Shown: positions 45,735-56,142, numbered from the stretch's first letter. The stretch is 64,000 nucleotides of DNA from an uncultured Pseudomonadota bacterium (GCA_937983055.1 CALJLA010000211.1:1-64000), one strand, 5' to 3'. Notes: generated by a model not told the origin, from the sequence alone. Translations and numbers: made by a program.

Positions 45735-45750
45735 GGGCACGCTTCCTGCT
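45735..45750 (+). promoter_or_regulatory. Sigma-54 (-24/-12) promoter of glnA
   Basis: GGGCACGCTTCCTGCT has the invariant GG (45736-45737) and GC (45748-45749) separated by exactly 10 bp, and GGCACG matches the -24 consensus. TCAACTCTTTG (45704-45714), between the NtrC site and this promoter, is an IHF-like candidate. The start codon of glnA is 53 bp downstream of the -12 element. Confidence 0.7.
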
Positions 45751-45802
45751 CATCTGCGTTTCCGATTTTCTACACCCAACCCGATAGTCCCAGGAGAACA
45801 AG

Positions 45803-47215
45803 ATGGCTTCACCAGCCGAAGTACTTAAGTTGATCAAGGACAAGGAGGTCAAGTTCGTCGACCTGCGGTTCACCGATACGCGTGGCAAGGAGCAGCACGT
45901 GTCCGTCCCGGCCAAGCAATTCGATGCTTCGAAGTTCGAAGACGGACATGCCTTCGACGGTTCATCGATCGCCGGCTGGAAAGGCATTCAGGCCTCCGAC
46001 ATGCTGCTGATGCCGGACGCGGATTCTGCGCGGATGGATCCTTTCAGCGATGAGCCCGTGCTGAACATCAGTTGCGACGTGATCGAGCCGTCCGACGGCA
46101 AGGGATACGACCGCGACCCGCGCTCGATTGCCAAGCGCGCCGAAGCCTACCTGAAGTCCAGCGGCCTGGGCGACATCGCCTACTTCGGACCAGAACCCGA
46201 GTTCTTCGTCTTCGACAGCATCACCTGGAAGGTGGACATGCAGGGCTGCTTCGTCAAGATCAACTCCGAAGAGGCCCCGTGGTCGACCGGCATCGAATTC
46301 GAGGGCGGCAACATGGGCCACCGCGCTCCCGTCAAAGGCGGCTATTTCCCGGTGCCGCCGGTCGATTCCCTGCAGGATATCCGCAACGCGATGTGTCTTG
46401 CGCTGGAGGCCCAGGGCGTCGAAGTGGAAGTGCATCACCATGAAGTCGCCGCACCCGGCCAGTGCGAAATCGGCACCAAGTTCAACAGCCTGGTGAAGCG
46501 CGCCGACTGGATGCAGATCCTGAAGTACACCGTCTGGAATGTCGCGGCTTCCTACGGCAAGACGGCGACCTTCATGCCCAAGCCGGTCGTGGGCGACAAC
46601 GGCTCGGGCATGCACGTGCACCAGTCGGTGTGGAAGGGCGGCCAGAACCTGTTCGCGGGCAACGGCTATGCCGGGCTGTCGGAGTTCGCGCTCTACTACA
46701 TCGGCGGGATCATCAAGCACGCGCGTGCGCTGAACGCCATTACCAATCCCGGCACCAACTCCTACAAGCGACTGGTTCCCGGCTTCGAGGCGCCGATCAA
46801 CCTGGCCTACTCGGCGCGAAACCGTTCCGCCGCCTGCCGGATTCCCCACGTGTCGAGCCCGAAAGCGCGCCGCGTTGAAGTGCGCTTCCCCGACCCGACG
46901 GCCAACCCGTATCTGGCATTCTCGGCGCTGCTGATGGCCGGCCTCGACGGCGTGCAGAACAAGATCCACCCGGGCGACCCGATTGACAAGAACCTCTACG
47001 ACCTGCCGCCGGAAGAAGCGAAGAAGGTGCCGACGGTGTGCGCCTCGCTCGAGCAGGCCCTGGAGCACCTGGACAAGGAGCGCGCCTTCCTCACCAAGGG
47101 CGGCGTGTTCACCGACGACATGATCGACGCCTACATCGCGCTGAAGATGGAAGAGGTCACCCGGTTCCGGATGACCTCCCACCCGGTCGAGTTCGACATG
47201 TACTACAGCTCCTGA
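45803..47215 (+). CDS. glnA: Glutamine synthetase, type I
   Basis: A 470-residue enzyme forming glutamine from glutamate, ammonia and ATP; a dodecamer in this family. It shows [12 protein letters not shown] (about 51-62), [10 protein letters not shown], the ATP/metal region [12 protein letters not shown], and the adenylylation site Tyr in [10 protein letters not shown], so activity is expected to be controlled by GlnE. A good ribosome site (CAGGAGAA) precedes the ATG. Regulated by NtrC and sigma-54, judging from the upstream sites; the ntrB and ntrC genes follow after one small gene. Confidence 0.98.
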   Translation: MASPAEVLKLIKDKEVKFVDLRFTDTRGKEQHVSVPAKQFDASKFEDGHAFDGSSIAGWKGIQASDMLLMPDADSARMDPFSDEPVLNISCDVIEPSDGKGYDRDPRSIAKRAEAYLKSSGLGDIAYFGPEPEFFVFDSITWKVDMQGCFVKINSEEAPWSTGIEFEGGNMGHRAPVKGGYFPVPPVDSLQDIRNAMCLALEAQGVEVEVHHHEVAAPGQCEIGTKFNSLVKRADWMQILKYTVWNVAASYGKTATFMPKPVVGDNGSGMHVHQSVWKGGQNLFAGNGYAGLSEFALYYIGGIIKHARALNAITNPGTNSYKRLVPGFEAPINLAYSARNRSAACRIPHVSSPKARRVEVRFPDPTANPYLAFSALLMAGLDGVQNKIHPGDPIDKNLYDLPPEEAKKVPTVCASLEQALEHLDKERAFLTKGGVFTDDMIDAYIALKMEEVTRFRMTSHPVEFDMYYSS

Positions 47216-47242
47216 CCCGCGCGCGGGCCGCGGGCCGAGAAA

Positions 47243-47266
47243 GGGCGGGCCTCCCCGCCCTTTTTT
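47243..47266 (+). terminator. Intrinsic terminator after glnA
   Basis: Stem GGGCGG (47243-47248) with CCGCCC (47255-47260) and six T (47261-47266), 28 bp after the glnA stop. It should separate glnA transcription from the DUF4124-ntrBC genes, at least in part. Confidence 0.88.
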
Positions 47267-47386
47267 GTCTGCGCGCTTCGCGCTGGGCCGTCACCTTCAA
47301 CGTTGATCCGTCCCTACAGCTAGCTTAGACTCCGGTGCCGAAAACTGCCGAACTGATCCGGGTCGATGCGGGCCCGAACCTGCCGG

Positions 47387-47884
47387 ATGTCAAGACTTCC
47401 GTTCCAGGCTGCCTGCCTCGCGATCCTTGCCACTATCTTCGCCCGCGACGCGCTTGCGGAGATCTGCATGTATCGCGACGCCGATGGCCACATCACTTAC
47501 TCGAACATCACCGAGCTGCCGCCAAAGGGCGCCGAGAAGATCCGCTGCTTCGAGGAAGCGCGCAAGCCCCGGGCAGCGGCGCCGGAGGCGGAGCGCGCGA
47601 ACACGCCGCGGTCGGCGAACACCGACGCCTTTCCCAAGGTCGACGGCGAAACCCAGCGCCGCAGGGACGATGGCCGGCGCCGGATTCTGGAGCAGGAGCT
47701 TGCCGACGAAACACAGCGCCTGCAGGATGCCCAGCAGGCGCTGGCCGCCCAGGAGTCGGTGCGCGCCGGCGACGAACGAAATTACCAGCGCTATCTGGAC
47801 CGCGTTCAACCCTTCCGCGAAGCGGTCGAAAACCATCAACCCAACGTAGCAGCGATCCGGCGCGACCTCGCCTACATGCGCTGA
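47387..47884 (+). CDS. DUF4124 domain protein, secreted
   Basis: A 165-residue protein with a signal peptide (about 1-24, ending DALA) and a short DUF4124 domain, ICMYRDADGHITYSN (about 26-40). A charged, Gln/Arg-rich helical region (about 90-150) likely forms a coiled coil. DUF4124 proteins are periplasmic and of unknown role. ATG at 47387 puts the signal peptide at the N-terminus; an in-frame ATG at 47366 is the alternative, and neither has a strong ribosome site. The gene between glnA and ntrB is a known betaproteobacterial arrangement. Confidence 0.82.
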   Translation: MSRLPFQAACLAILATIFARDALAEICMYRDADGHITYSNITELPPKGAEKIRCFEEARKPRAAAPEAERANTPRSANTDAFPKVDGETQRRRDDGRRRILEQELADETQRLQDAQQALAAQESVRAGDERNYQRYLDRVQPFREAVENHQPNVAAIRRDLAYMR

Positions 47885-47933
47885 TCGGGCGCGGGCGCGC
47901 GGCGCCGCGCGAAATGCTTCACGGCGGACGGCC

Positions 47934-48983
47934 GTGGATATCCTGAGATTTCCGGGGCTGGAGGCCCTCGCCACGGCGGTCGTGCTGCTCGAAGCGCGGC
48001 GCGTCGTGCGCTACATCAATCCAGCGGCGGAAAACCTTTTCGCGATAAGCGCAAAGAACATCGTCGGTCAGCCCATCGAGCGGGTCTTCGCCGAGCCAGC
48101 CCCGGTGTCGACCGTCGTGGACTACGCCGAAAGTCACAGCTGCAGCTACACCCAGCACGAGTTGGCGTTAGTCATGCCCAGCGGCGCAAGGCTGGAGCTT
48201 TCCTGTACGGTCACTCCGGCGGAAATCGGTGGCCTTGGCGGCTTCCTGCTGGAGTTCAATCCGCTCAGCCAGCAGCTGCGCGTCGCCCGCGAGGAGCGAC
48301 TGCTTGACCAGAGCGCCCGCAATCGCGAGCTGATCCGCAACCTGGCCCACGAAATCAAGAATCCGCTGGGCGCGCTGCGCGGGGCCGCCCAGCTGCTCGA
48401 CCGCGAGCTGGACCGGCCGGAGCTGCACGAATACACGCAGGTGATCATGGCCGAGGCCGACCGGCTTCAGTTGCTGATGGACCGTCTGCTCACGCCGCAT
48501 CGCATTCCGCAGTATGTGCAGTTCAACATTCACGAAGCGCTGGAGCGCGTGCGCAGCCTGATCCTCGCCGAGTTTCCGCGCACGCTGAAAGTGCGCCGCG
48601 ACTACGACGTCAGCCTCCCGCCTCTGACCGCCGACCGGGAACAGATCATCCAGGCGCTTCTCAACATCTCGCGCAATGCCGCGGTGGCAATGCAGTGCCG
48701 CGGCGAGCTCAGGCGGTTCACTCGGTTCTCCCGGCAACTCCCCCTGCCGAACAAGGTCCCCCCACTGGCGACCGCGGTGCACATCGAGGACGACGGACCC
48801 GGTATTCCGGCGGAGCTGCAGGACCGCATTTTCTTTCCGCTGGTGTCGGGCCGCGAAGGCGGCAGCGGCCTGGGGCTGACGCTCGCCCAGACCTTTGTCA
48901 GCCAGCACCACGGCACCATCGAACTCGACACACGGCCGGGACGCACCTGCTTCTCGGTGCTGCTGCCCGTCGAGGAGCACTGA
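47934..48983 (+). CDS. ntrB: Nitrogen regulation sensor histidine kinase NtrB
   Basis: A 349-residue cytosolic kinase/phosphatase that controls NtrC according to the PII signal. It has a PAS domain (about 10-110), the H box NLAHEIKNPLGALRGAAQLL with the phosphorylated His, the N box NISRNAAVA and the G boxes DDGPGIP and GGSGLGLTLA. No membrane segment, as expected. It starts with GTG at 47934; no ATG fits the conserved start. It precedes ntrC by 64 bp. Confidence 0.95.
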   Translation: MDILRFPGLEALATAVVLLEARRVVRYINPAAENLFAISAKNIVGQPIERVFAEPAPVSTVVDYAESHSCSYTQHELALVMPSGARLELSCTVTPAEIGGLGGFLLEFNPLSQQLRVAREERLLDQSARNRELIRNLAHEIKNPLGALRGAAQLLDRELDRPELHEYTQVIMAEADRLQLLMDRLLTPHRIPQYVQFNIHEALERVRSLILAEFPRTLKVRRDYDVSLPPLTADREQIIQALLNISRNAAVAMQCRGELRRFTRFSRQLPLPNKVPPLATAVHIEDDGPGIPAELQDRIFFPLVSGREGGSGLGLTLAQTFVSQHHGTIELDTRPGRTCFSVLLPVEEH

Positions 48984-49047
48984 CAGGCACCTGGATCGCC
49001 AGGCACCACAAGTACCAACAGGTTGACGAGACATCGCCAGGAACATC

Positions 49048-50451
49048 ATGAAACCGATCTGGATCATCGACGACGACCGCTCCATCCGCTGGGTTTTCGA
49101 GAAAGCCTTGTCTCGGGAAGGCATCCCGTTCAAGGTCTTCTCATCCACGCAGGAGGCGCTCGCAGCCCTCGGCGAATCGTTGCCGCAGGTAGTGGTCAGC
49201 GACATCCGCATGCCGGGCGGCTCGGGCCTCGAGCTCCTGCAGCGCATGAAGGAAAGCCATCCGACGCTGCCGGTCATCATCATGACCGCCTATTCCGACC
49301 TGGAGAGCGCGGTCGCGGCGTTTCAGGGCGGCGCGTTCGAGTATCTGCCGAAACCCTTCGACGTGGACCAGGCGGTCGATCTCATCCGCCGCGCGATGGA
49401 CGAGAGCCTGCGCCAGGACGAAGTTGGCGACGCCGTCGACGAAGCGCCGGAGATACTGGGCCAGGCACCTTCGATGCAGGAGGTGTTTCGCGCCATCGGG
49501 CGCCTGACCCAGTCGCACGCGACGGTGCTGATCAACGGCGAATCCGGCACCGGCAAGGAACTGGTGGCGCGCGCGCTCCATCGCCACAGCCCGCGGGCGG
49601 CCAAGCCTTTCATCGCCATCAACACCGCGGCCATTCCCAAGGACCTGCTGGAATCCGAGCTCTTCGGCCACGAACGCGGCGCCTTTACCGGCGCCCAGGC
49701 GATGCGCCGCGGCCGATTCGAGCAGGCGGAGGGCGGCACCCTGTTTCTGGACGAGATCGGCGATATGCCGCCGGATCTTCAGACCCGCCTGCTGCGGGTG
49801 ATTTCGGATGGACACTTCTATCGGGTGGGCGGCCACCAGCCGATCAAGGCGAACGTGCGAATCATCGCCGCGACCCATCAGGATCTCGAAAACCGGGTGA
49901 AACAGGGTCTGTTCCGCGAAGACCTGTTTCATCGGCTGAACGTGATTCGGGTGCGCCTGCCGAGCCTGCGCGAACGGCGTGAGGACATTCCCCTGCTTGC
50001 CCGCCACTTCTTGCAGAAGAGCGCGCGCGAGCTCAGCGTCGAGCCGAAGCGGCTGACGCCGGCCGCCATGAAGTATCTCGGATCGCTCGACTGGCCGGGC
50101 AACGTGCGGCAGCTGGAGAACCTCTGCCACTGGGTGACCGTAATGGCGCCCGGCAGCAACGTCGATGTGAAAGATCTGCCGCCGGAGTTGCGCGAAGAGG
50201 CACGCGCGGGAGCGACGGAGAGCTGGGTCTCGGCGCTGGAGCGCGAAGCGGAAAGCCAGCTGAAGGGCGGCCAGACCGGCATCCTCGACGAGCTGACCCG
50301 CCAGTTCGAGCGCGCGCTGATCATGCGCGCGCTGGCGCACACCGGCGGCCGACGCATCGAAGCCTCGCAGCTGCTCGGCATGGGCCGCAATACGCTGACC
50401 CGCAAGATCCAGGAACTCGGTCTGGACGAGGAACTGCAGAAGGACAGATAA
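49048..50451 (+). CDS. ntrC: Nitrogen regulation response regulator NtrC
   Basis: A 467-residue sigma-54 activator. The receiver domain has the acidic pocket and phospho-Asp in [13 protein letters not shown]. The AAA+ domain has Walker A GESGTGKE, the sigma-54 contact loop ERGAFTGAQ and Walker [12 protein letters not shown]. The C-terminal Fis-type helix-turn-helix includes [19 protein letters not shown]. It activates glnA from the site at 45656-45672, and probably other nitrogen genes. Confidence 0.97.
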   Translation: MKPIWIIDDDRSIRWVFEKALSREGIPFKVFSSTQEALAALGESLPQVVVSDIRMPGGSGLELLQRMKESHPTLPVIIMTAYSDLESAVAAFQGGAFEYLPKPFDVDQAVDLIRRAMDESLRQDEVGDAVDEAPEILGQAPSMQEVFRAIGRLTQSHATVLINGESGTGKELVARALHRHSPRAAKPFIAINTAAIPKDLLESELFGHERGAFTGAQAMRRGRFEQAEGGTLFLDEIGDMPPDLQTRLLRVISDGHFYRVGGHQPIKANVRIIAATHQDLENRVKQGLFREDLFHRLNVIRVRLPSLRERREDIPLLARHFLQKSARELSVEPKRLTPAAMKYLGSLDWPGNVRQLENLCHWVTVMAPGSNVDVKDLPPELREEARAGATESWVSALEREAESQLKGGQTGILDELTRQFERALIMRALAHTGGRRIEASQLLGMGRNTLTRKIQELGLDEELQKDR

Positions 50452-50463
50452 CGCCGCCGGGCG

Positions 50464-51225
50464 TCAGAACTCGGCGACGACCGGCGCGTGATCGGAGGGA
50501 CGTTCCAGGCTGCGCAGCTCGCGCACGATCTCGACCCGGCGGCAGCGCTGCGCAAGCGCGGGAGACACCAGGATGTGGTCGATGCGAAGACCCAGGCCGC
50601 GCTTGAACGCGTTCAAGCGGTAATCCCACCACGTGAACGATTTGTCCGGCTGCTCGAACAGGCGGAAGGCATCCACGAATCCAAGGTCGAGCAGGCGGCG
50701 AAACGCCGTCCGCTCCGGCTCGCTGAAGAGCACCTGCCCCTCCCACGCCTTCGGGTCGTGTACATCGCGCGGCTCGGGCGCGATGTTGAAATCTCCGACC
50801 ACCGCGAGCGCCGGATGGCTGGACAACTCGGCCTCGATCCAGCGCGTGAAACGCTCAAGCCAGTCCATCTTGTACCGGTATTTGTCCGAATCCACGCTCT
50901 GGCCATTGGGCACATAGGCATTCACCACCCGGATATCGCCCGCGCTCGCCGCGATCACCCGCCGCTGCTCGTCGCCGAAATCCGGAATGCCCTTGAGCAC
51001 CCGCGCCAGCGGCGTGCGCGATGCGATCGCCACGCCGTTGTAAGTCTTCTGACCCGAACAGACAGTCTCGTAACCCGCGTTGCGCAGCGCCTCGGCCGGG
51101 AAGTTCGCGTCCTCGAGCTTGGTTTCCTGCAGGCAAACGATATCGATCGGCTCGCGCGCCAGCCAGTCGAGCAGATGCGGCAGCCGCACCTTGAGCGAAT
51201 TGACGTTCCAGGTTGCGAGCTTCAA
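50464..51225 (-). CDS. xth: Exodeoxyribonuclease III
   Basis: A 253-residue AP endonuclease of the ExoIII/APE1 family. Conserved motifs: ATWNVNSLKVRLPHLLDWL, CLQETKLED with the metal Glu, VVNAYVPNG, GDFNIAP and SDHAPVVAEF at the C-terminus (Asp-His). It cleaves abasic sites in base excision repair. It is convergent with ntrC and its start overlaps the stop of the glutaredoxin-fusion gene (ATGA). Confidence 0.95.
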   Translation of the reverse strand: MKLATWNVNSLKVRLPHLLDWLAREPIDIVCLQETKLEDANFPAEALRNAGYETVCSGQKTYNGVAIASRTPLARVLKGIPDFGDEQRRVIAASAGDIRVVNAYVPNGQSVDSDKYRYKMDWLERFTRWIEAELSSHPALAVVGDFNIAPEPRDVHDPKAWEGQVLFSEPERTAFRRLLDLGFVDAFRLFEQPDKSFTWWDYRLNAFKRGLGLRIDHILVSPALAQRCRRVEIVRELRSLERPSDHAPVVAEF

Positions 51226-51794
51226 TTCTCTTCTGCGGGCTCACCCGTTTCGGCCGGCGGCTGCTCCGCTCCGGCCTGCGCCTCGGGCGGTGCCGGTGGC
51301 GCCGGCGGCGTCGCCTGTTCGGGCGTGACCTTCACCAGCGCCGTCGCCGGATAGCCTGCCGCGTCGAGGGCGGTATTCCACTGGCCTGCCTCGAAACCGC
51401 GCAGCACGCTCTGGCCGACCTGCAGCACCGGCACCACGAGCTGGCCGCCCGCGAGCTCCTTCAGGCGATCCTGGAATGCCGGCTGCGTCGCGTCGTACAC
51501 CGTGTGCGGGATGCCGCGCCGCGCCAGCAGCTCCGAGGCCCTGGCGCAGCCCTCTCCACAGCTGCTGGTGTACAACGCCACCGGAAAATTGCGCACCGCC
51601 CTGTCCAGTGCGTACGGCAGCGGTTGGTCCGCAGGCTTGCCGGCGCCACGCCGTTCCTCGACATCGCGCGCATCCGGCGGGGGCGGCTGGTCGCTGTAGT
51701 TCACGTTGCCGTCCTTGTCCACCCAGCGATACATCTGCGCATGCGCCGCGCTCGCCAGCACGATCAGTCCAAGCAATACGCTCCGAGTCAACAT
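51222..51794 (-). CDS. DUF4124-glutaredoxin-like fusion, periplasmic
   Basis: A 190-residue secreted protein: signal peptide (1-19, ASAAHA), DUF4124 domain (MYRWVDKDGNVNYSDQPP, about 21-38) and then a thioredoxin/glutaredoxin fold with ALYTSSCGEGCARASELLA, where the two Cys are separated by three residues (C-G-E-G-C) rather than the usual CxxC. LVVPVLQVGQSVLRGF gives the cis-Pro region. The C-terminal tail is Pro/Glu/Ala-rich. Probably a periplasmic thiol protein; the spacing makes a classical disulfide-reductase mechanism uncertain. It is coupled to xth. Confidence 0.82.
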   Translation of the reverse strand: MLTRSVLLGLIVLASAAHAQMYRWVDKDGNVNYSDQPPPPDARDVEERRGAGKPADQPLPYALDRAVRNFPVALYTSSCGEGCARASELLARRGIPHTVYDATQPAFQDRLKELAGGQLVVPVLQVGQSVLRGFEAGQWNTALDAAGYPATALVKVTPEQATPPAPPAPPEAQAGAEQPPAETGEPAEEN

Positions 51795-51814
51795 GGCACC
51801 TCCCCAGGTGATGT

Positions 51815-53848
51815 TCAGGCCGCCTCCAGCATTCCGCTGTGCCGCAGCAGCGCATCGATCTTAGGTTCGCGTCCGCGAAAGGCGACGAACGATTCCAGTG
51901 CCGGCCGGCTGCCGCCGCGCGCGAGAATCTCGTCGAGAAACCGTGATCCGACGGCAGGATGGAGCACCCCGCCCTCTTCGAACAGGCTGTAGGCGTCGGC
52001 GGACAGCACCTCCGCCCATTTATAGCTGTAGTAACCGGCGGCGTAACCGCCACCGAAGATGTGCGAAAAACTGTTGGCGAACCGGTTGAACGCCGGCGGC
52101 ACCAGCACCGCCACCTGCCGGCGCACCCGGTCCAGCACCTGCATCGGCGTTTCGCCGCCGTCCGGGTCGAAGTCGTAGTGCAGGTGCATGTCGAACAGCG
52201 CGAATTCCAGCTGGCGGACGGTATGCATGCCGCTCTGGAAATTCTTCGCGGCCAGCATCTTGTCGAACAAGGCCCTCGGCAACGGGGCGCCGCTGTCGAC
52301 GTGTCCGCTCATGTCCTTGAGCACATCCCATTCCCAGCAGAAATTCTCCATGAACTGGCTGGGCAGCTCGACCGCGTCCCACTCGACGCCGTTGATGCCC
52401 GATACGCCAAGCTCGTCGACCTGCGTGAGCAGATGGTGCAGGCCGTGGCCGAATTCATGAAACAGGGTGATGACTTCGTCGTGCGTGAGCAGGGCCGGCT
52501 TGCCGCCCACCGGGCGGGAGAAATTACAGTTCAGGTACGCGACCGGCGTTTGCACGCCGTCCGGCTTTCGGCGGCGCGTGATCGCGTCGTCCATCCAGGC
52601 ACCGCCGCGCTTCGACGTGCGCGCATAGAGGTCGACATAAAAGCGCCCGACCAGGCTGCCCGCGTGATCGTGGATGGCGAAAAAACGCACGTCGTCGTGC
52701 CAGCGCGGCGCATCGGCCGCGCTGATTTTCACCCCGTACAGCGTTTCGACCACCTTGAACATGCCCGCCAGCACCTTGTGCTCGGCGAAGTACTGCTTAA
52801 CCTCCTGGTCGGAGAAGGCATACCGTGCGGCACGCAGTTTCTCCGACGCAAAGGGAATATCCCAGGCTTCCAGTGCCGGCAAGCCAAGCTGCTCTCGCGC
52901 GAAGCCGCGCAATTCGTCCAGATCGCGCAGCGCATAAGGCTTCGCGCGCGCCCCGAGCTCCCCAAGAAACGCAAGCACCTGATCCGGCGTCTCCGCCATC
53001 TTCGGCGCCAGGGACACTTCGGCGTAGTTGCCAAGGCCGAGCAGCCGGGCCTGCGCGCGCCGCAGGCGGAGGATGTCGACGATGATCGAGGTGTTGTCCC
53101 ATTCGGACCGACCGAACTCCGAGGCCCGCGTGGCGTAGGCGCGATACATCTGTTCGCGCAGGCTGCGGTCTTGCGCATACTGCATCAACGGCATGTACGA
53201 GGGCGCGTGCAAAGTGAATTTCCAGCCCTTCCGGCCTTCCTGCTCGGCATTCTGGCGGGCACCCTCGACCACGTCGTCGGGGATGCCATGCAGCCGCGCC
53301 TCGTCCTCCACGACCAGCTCGAAGGTGTTGGTGGCATCGAGCACGTTATCATTGAAGCGGGACGACAGCCTGGCCAGCGCCTCGGCGTTCGCTTTGAACT
53401 GCGCCTTGCGCTCGTCGGGCAGTTCCGCGCCGCCAAGCCGGAAATCGCGCAACTCGTTTTCGACGACCTTGCGCCGCGGGGCATCGAGCGCCGCGAACGC
53501 CGGCGACGCGGCGAGCGCCTTGTAGCGCCGGTACAACCCTTCGTTCTGCGCCATCTCGGTGAAGAACTGCGTGACCTTCGGAAGATTCGCGTTATAGGTT
53601 TCGCGCAGCTCCGGCGTGTTCATCACCGCATTGAGATGGGCGACCTGGCCCCAGGCGCGCCGCAGCCGCTCGATGGCATCGTCGAGCGGTCTCGCGACCT
53701 CCGCCGACTCCGGCGGCGCCCCGTCGTCAACGCCACGCCCCCCGCAGTCACCGCCCTCGGACGGCAACGGATCGACGGCAGGCGTGACATGGGCCGGCTC
53801 GATGTCGGCAAATCGCGGCAGCCCGGAAAGGTCCAGCAGGGGATTCAT
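51815..53848 (-). CDS. prlC: Oligopeptidase A (M3 metallopeptidase)
   Basis: A 677-residue cytosolic zinc peptidase that degrades small peptides and signal-peptide remnants. The zinc site HEFGHGLHHLL and the downstream ELPSQFMENFCWE are intact. The length is near the 680 residues of E. coli OpdA. ATG at 53846-53848 gives the family start NPLLDLSGLP; an in-frame GTG at 53876-53878 would add ten residues. Residues of about 26-52 (PLPSEGGDCGGRG and the following segment) diverge from family expectation while the length is kept, perhaps through two nearby compensating shifts. Confidence 0.93.
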   Translation of the reverse strand: MNPLLDLSGLPRFADIEPAHVTPAVDPLPSEGGDCGGRGVDDGAPPESAEVARPLDDAIERLRRAWGQVAHLNAVMNTPELRETYNANLPKVTQFFTEMAQNEGLYRRYKALAASPAFAALDAPRRKVVENELRDFRLGGAELPDERKAQFKANAEALARLSSRFNDNVLDATNTFELVVEDEARLHGIPDDVVEGARQNAEQEGRKGWKFTLHAPSYMPLMQYAQDRSLREQMYRAYATRASEFGRSEWDNTSIIVDILRLRRAQARLLGLGNYAEVSLAPKMAETPDQVLAFLGELGARAKPYALRDLDELRGFAREQLGLPALEAWDIPFASEKLRAARYAFSDQEVKQYFAEHKVLAGMFKVVETLYGVKISAADAPRWHDDVRFFAIHDHAGSLVGRFYVDLYARTSKRGGAWMDDAITRRRKPDGVQTPVAYLNCNFSRPVGGKPALLTHDEVITLFHEFGHGLHHLLTQVDELGVSGINGVEWDAVELPSQFMENFCWEWDVLKDMSGHVDSGAPLPRALFDKMLAAKNFQSGMHTVRQLEFALFDMHLHYDFDPDGGETPMQVLDRVRRQVAVLVPPAFNRFANSFSHIFGGGYAAGYYSYKWAEVLSADAYSLFEEGGVLHPAVGSRFLDEILARGGSRPALESFVAFRGREPKIDALLRHSGMLEAA

Positions 53849-53908
53849 CGTTTCGCTATGGGTACGGGTTTCAGACACGGCGTTTGGACCGCGAAAACGG
53901 CGCGGCGA

Positions 53909-55189
53909 TCACGACCGCAGTTCGTGGACGATGCTGCCGGCCACGACAGTGAACAGCGCCCGTCCGGTCATCTCGAGGCCGTAGAACGGGGTGTTCTTGC
54001 CTTGGCTGTGCAGGGTGTCGTGGCCGACGGTCCACCGCGCCTGCGGATCGAACAGGCACAAATCGGCCGGCGCACCGACTTCGATGCGCCCGGAATCGAG
54101 CCCGAGCAATCGCGCCGGCTGCAGGGTGACCCGGGCAAGGGCCGAAGGCAGGGGCACCTTGGCCTGCTCGGCCCATTTCAGGGTGAGCGGCAGCAGCAGC
54201 TCGACCCCGCTCGCCCCCGGCGCCGCCTCGCCGAATGGCAGCTGCTTGGCATCGTCGTCGACCGGCGTGTGGTCGGAACAGAGGACGTCGATCGTCCCGT
54301 CGGCCAGCCCCCGTCGCAAAGCTTCGCGGTCGCGGGCGTCTCGCAACGGCGGCACCACGTTGCAATTGCTGTCGAAGTAGCCGATATCCATCTCGCTCAG
54401 GTGCAGATGATTCGCCGACACGTCCGCCGTGACGTCGAGACCCTTCGCCTTGGCTTGGCGTACCATCTCGACGGCCTCCGCGCTCGACAGGCGACACAGG
54501 TGGACACGGGCGCCGGTTCCCTCCGTAAGCCGCAGGATCGTGGCGAGCGCGACCGTCTCGGCCGCGACCGGCACCGGCGCCAGGCCGAGGCGGGTTGCCA
54601 CCTGCCCGTCGTGGGCCACCCCGCCCCGGCCCAGCGCGGCATCCTGCGGGCGCAGCCACAGCGAGTAGCCGAACGTGCCGGCGTACTGCAGCGTACGCAA
54701 CAGCACCTGATGATCGGCAAGAGCAAAATCGGCCTGCGAGAAGGCCACGCATCCGGCGTCGGTGAGTTCGGCCATCTCGGTCAGGCGCTCTCCGCGAAGC
54801 CCGCGGGTCGCCGCGCCGACCGGAAACAGGCGCGCCAGTTGAAGGCTGCGGGCGCGATGCTTGAGCATCTCCACCAGGCCCGGCTCGTCCAGCGGCGGGT
54901 CGGTATCGGGCGGGCAGCAGAGCGCGGTGACGCCCCCCGCCACCGCCGCCGCCAGCTCGCTCTCCAGCGTGGCACGATGTTCCTCCCCCGGCTCGCGCAC
55001 CCGCACCGACAGATCCACCAGTCCGGGGCACACGACCAGGCCCGCGGCATCGATTATCCGGTCGGCCCGGAAGCCGGCCGGCGCCTGCCCCAGGGCGGCA
55101 ATGCAACCTCCGGAAACAAACACGTCCTGGCGCCGGTCGCCGCCGCTGGCGGGGTCGATCACCCGGCCGCCACGCAGGTGCAGGTTCAC
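53909..55189 (-). CDS. Dihydroorotase-like protein PyrC', probably non-catalytic
   Basis: A 426-residue amidohydrolase of the type I dihydroorotase family. Active enzymes have DxHxHxR at the first metal site; here the sequence is [13 protein letters not shown], so both His are gone (Ser and Arg instead). Some later residues are kept ([16 protein letters not shown]). This is the pattern of PyrC' (pyrX), which has no activity itself but assembles with PyrB in several proteobacteria such as Pseudomonas. The active PyrC is expected elsewhere. It starts with GTG overlapping the pyrB stop (GTGA), consistent with joint assembly. Confidence 0.88.
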   Translation of the reverse strand: MNLHLRGGRVIDPASGGDRRQDVFVSGGCIAALGQAPAGFRADRIIDAAGLVVCPGLVDLSVRVREPGEEHRATLESELAAAVAGGVTALCCPPDTDPPLDEPGLVEMLKHRARSLQLARLFPVGAATRGLRGERLTEMAELTDAGCVAFSQADFALADHQVLLRTLQYAGTFGYSLWLRPQDAALGRGGVAHDGQVATRLGLAPVPVAAETVALATILRLTEGTGARVHLCRLSSAEAVEMVRQAKAKGLDVTADVSANHLHLSEMDIGYFDSNCNVVPPLRDARDREALRRGLADGTIDVLCSDHTPVDDDAKQLPFGEAAPGASGVELLLPLTLKWAEQAKVPLPSALARVTLQPARLLGLDSGRIEVGAPADLCLFDPQARWTVGHDTLHSQGKNTPFYGLEMTGRALFTVVAGSIVHELRS

Positions 55190-56142
55190 GGGGCGCTCCC
55201 GGCCAGAATCGACATCACCGCCATGCGCACGGCGATGCCAAAGGTCACCTGCGGCAGAATCACCGACTGCCTGCCGTCCGCGACCATGGAATCGATCTCG
55301 ACGCCGCGATTCATCGGCCCCGGATGCATCACGATGGCGTCCGGGCTCGCGACCGCGAGCTTCTCCGGCGTAAGACCATAGGTCTTGAAATACTCATGCG
55401 CGCTTGGCAGCAGCGCGCCGCCCATGCGCTCGTTCTGCAGTCTGAGCATCATCACCACGTCAACGTCGGCCAGCGCCTCGCGCATGTCGTGGAACACCTG
55501 AACGCCGAGCTCGGATACATGGTTGGGCAGCAACGTGCGCGGCGCCACCACCCGCACCTCGGCCACGCCCAGCGTGGTCAGCGCATGGATCTGCGAGCGC
55601 GCCACGCGAGAATGCAGCACATCGCCGACAATGGCCACGCGCAGACCCTGAAATTCCTGCTTGTAGTGCCGAATGGTGAACATGTCGAGCAGCGCCTGCG
55701 TGGGGTGCGCATGGCGGCCGTCGCCCGCATTGATGACATGGATGTGCGGCGCGGCATGCTGCGCGATCAGGTGCGCCGCGCCGCTTTGAGCGTGGCGCAC
55801 GACGAACATGTCGGCGTGCATCGCCGAGAGATTCGCAACCGTGTCGAGAAGCGTCTCCCCCTTGGACTGGGACGAGGTACCGATGCTGAGATTGATGACG
55901 TCCGCCGACAGCCGCTTGGCCGCGATCTCGAACGTGGTGCGGGTGCGGGTACTGGGCTCGAAGAAAAGATTGAATACCGCCTTGCCGCGCAGCAGAGGCA
56001 CTTTCTTGATCTCGCGCTCTGTGACCGACAGGAAGGAACGCGCGGTGTCGAGGATGCGCAGCAGGATCTCCCGCGGCAGCCCCTCGGTTGTCAACAGATG
56101 GCGCAGTTCGCCCTTGTCGCCGAGCTGGGGATTGCGCGTCAC
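55186..56142 (-). CDS. pyrB: Aspartate carbamoyltransferase catalytic subunit
   Basis: A 318-residue enzyme for the first committed pyrimidine step. Motifs: [15 protein letters not shown] (the carbamoyl phosphate STRTR loop), [26 protein letters not shown] and [12 protein letters not shown], with [12 protein letters not shown] near the end. No regulatory pyrI is present; with PyrC' next to it, this is the dodecameric PyrB-PyrC' type. The start is GTG, overlapping the pyrR stop. Confidence 0.97.
   Translation of the reverse strand: MTRNPQLGDKGELRHLLTTEGLPREILLRILDTARSFLSVTEREIKKVPLLRGKAVFNLFFEPSTRTRTTFEIAAKRLSADVINLSIGTSSQSKGETLLDTVANLSAMHADMFVVRHAQSGAAHLIAQHAAPHIHVINAGDGRHAHPTQALLDMFTIRHYKQEFQGLRVAIVGDVLHSRVARSQIHALTTLGVAEVRVVAPRTLLPNHVSELGVQVFHDMREALADVDVVMMLRLQNERMGGALLPSAHEYFKTYGLTPEKLAVASPDAIVMHPGPMNRGVEIDSMVADGRQSVILPQVTFGIAVRMAVMSILAGSAP

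Noticed and set aside
51959..55381. Very long plus-strand open frame of 1140 codons across prlC and pyrC'
   Set aside because: It is antisense to two well-supported genes, has Arg/Gln/His-rich composition typical of shadow frames in high-G+C DNA, and shows no family motifs.
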